Source: CAYSZB01 sp964435475 (GTDB taxonomy: Bacteria > Chloroflexota > Anaerolineae > Anaerolineales > Anaerolineaceae). From it: DNA of 15,242 bases. Below the pieces are notes generated by a model. It was not told where the DNA came from and made no database searches. It worked only from the letters and a program-made list of their open reading frames with translations. The translations under genes were made by a program, and so were the position numbers. Below, piece by piece: positions 14,245 to 15,242 of the stretch. Each line of letters opens with the position of its first letter. Within the stretch, counting starts at the first letter, position 1. Where the stretch lies: positions 1-15,242 of the forward strand of contig CAYSZB010000053.1 in NCBI GenBank assembly GCA_964435475.1. Reading direction: 5' to 3'.

Positions 14245-15242
14245 TCATGTGCAGTATTCCGCAAATTGCTCGCGCACTTTTTTATGCCCCACCAGGTCAG
14301 AAAAGAGCGAATAGTCATTCCTCTCGTATCGGACCAGCCCTGCAATGATCGCCGGGCTGAGCTTGAAATCCTCTGCCTTCTGCACGATGACTTCCTTGTT
14401 GATGGTCGTAAAATCCTGCCACCATAGTTCCTGCGGGATCAACTTCTCCCTGGCAAAGCGATTCGCCTCGTCTTCCTCTGGCAGGCAGGTATCATGTTCC
14501 GGCAATTCGGTGTCATCAAAGAACACCCGCTCAGCCGACCCTGCCAGGTGCAGGGCAAGGTGGCCCAGCTCATGGAACAAGGTGAACCAGAAGTTGTCCA
14601 GACGGTCATGCCGCAGGGTCATGCCGATCACCGGGCTGCCGCCAGGCCCGATGAAGCTGGCGCCATCCAGGTAGGTACCCGGCAGGTGGTTCAGGATCAC
14701 ATAATGGATGCCCTTTTTGTTGAGGTGCTCCCTGACCAGGTTGACCCCCTTTTCATAATAGCTGAAATGCAGCAGGTTGGCATAAAATTCATTATCCAGG
14801 AATTTCGCGTCATATGCCGGCAGTTCAGTTCTTTCCACCAGTTTTATTGCCCGCGCCTGCCAGGCAAAAAGGGCATTTTCATTGATCTGCCCGTTGCTGT
14901 GCCTGCAAAAAACAGGCTCCGGCTGGTTGTTCTTAAACACTGAGAACAGGTCCACCAGCAGCTCTTCAGAATTCTGGCGGGCATTCTTCACATCAATGAA
15001 CCCGGGGAAGTAACCCTGCTTGACCATGTCAGTAAAAGGATAGTTCTGGATGAAATAGGCCTGTTTTTCATAAACAGCGCCGGGCTTTTGCAGCAGCACC
15101 TCATAAGGGATCCCCAGGCCTTTATGTAAATTACGTATCATCTCCTTGCTCAGTTCCCTTTTGCCGTTCAAAACAGCGGATACCACTGGCTGGCTGCCAA
15201 TGTATGGCACCAGGTCCTTCTGGGTCAATCCCTGCTGCTCCA
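14245..15242 (-). CDS. HTH regulator with ImmA/IrrE-type zinc metallopeptidase domain (5' end outside window)
   Basis: At least 331 residues are visible and the frame stays open to the right edge. The edge residues EQQGLTQKDLVPYIGS and the following VVSAVLNGKRELS form the helix-turn-helix of HigA-type (XRE) regulators, and the usual HigA N-terminal part should lie just beyond. A TTG at 15226-15228 is in frame but falls within this conserved segment, so it is not the start. The C-terminal half is an ImmA/IrrE (COG2856-like) metallopeptidase: FTLFHELGHLALHLAG, with the zinc site HELGH encoded at 14560-14574, and a downstream EEDEANRFAR whose Glu is the probable third zinc ligand. Relatives cleave or displace repressors in response to DNA damage or phage. 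It is the first visible gene of the - strand block, 66 bp before the macrodomain gene, and could control that module. No HigB-type toxin is in the window. Confidence 0.88.
   Translation of the reverse strand, partial: EQQGLTQKDLVPYIGSQPVVSAVLNGKRELSKEMIRNLHKGLGIPYEVLLQKPGAVYEKQAYFIQNYPFTDMVKQGYFPGFIDVKNARQNSEELLVDLFSVFKNNQPEPVFCRHSNGQINENALFAWQARAIKLVERTELPAYDAKFLDNEFYANLLHFSYYEKGVNLVREHLNKKGIHYVILNHLPGTYLDGASFIGPGGSPVIGMTLRHDRLDNFWFTLFHELGHLALHLAGSAERVFFDDTELPEHDTCLPEEDEANRFAREKLIPQELWWQDFTTINKEVIVQKAEDFKLSPAIIAGLVRYERNDYSLFSDLVGHKKVREQFAEYCT

Noticed and set aside
15226..15228. TTG as start codon of the HTH-ImmA/IrrE gene
   Set aside because: The residues before it (EQQG) continue the conserved HigA-type helix-turn-helix segment and the frame is open to the edge, so the true start is outside.

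Overview
The window looks like a bacterial chromosome carrying a phage-defence island beside ordinary housekeeping genes. The left end holds the 3' part of a GC-rich recJ and a small lipoprotein gene, both on the + strand. Everything right of about 2.5 kb is on the - strand and is built from defence-type genes. The host cannot be named with certainty. The strongly C-ending codon use of recJ, beside AT-richer defence genes, fits an environmental lineage such as Chloroflexota (Anaerolineae), but that is only a guess.

Layout, left to right: recJ 3' part (3-1235, +); lipoprotein (1449-1979, +); a gene-free convergent junction with inverted repeats and one weak - strand terminator candidate (1980-2548); a 1446-residue UvrD/Rep-type SF1 helicase with a TPR-like C-terminal half (2549-6889, -); an AT-rich gap that probably carries the helicase promoter (6890-7320); brxL (7321-9330, -); pglZ (9343-11838, -); a DarT-like ADP-ribosyltransferase fused to an HD phosphohydrolase (11913-13487, -); a DarG-like macrodomain protein (13447-14178, -); and an HTH plus ImmA/IrrE metallopeptidase protein running off the right edge (14245-15242, -).

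In transcription order (right to left) the block reads HTH-ImmA/IrrE, macrodomain, DarT-HD, PglZ, BrxL, then the separately spaced helicase. PglZ next to BrxL is the end of a BREX type 1 (or type 4) locus. The usual upstream BREX genes (brxA, brxB, brxC, pglX) are not in the window and would have to lie beyond the right edge. The DarTG-like pair sits just upstream of pglZ, a plausible position for a second defence module nested in a BREX operon.

Two architectures stand out. The BrxL homologue keeps its N-terminal region and AAA+ core, but where canonical BrxL has a Lon-like domain it carries an AlbA_2/Schlafen-type domain after an acidic linker. The DarT-like toxin carries a C-terminal HD domain, and its gene follows and overlaps the macrodomain gene by 41 bp, the reverse of the usual darT-darG order. 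These are the best candidates for undescribed biology here: a possible nuclease-armed BREX variant with a nested ADP-ribosylation module. All functional statements rest on motif recognition by eye.
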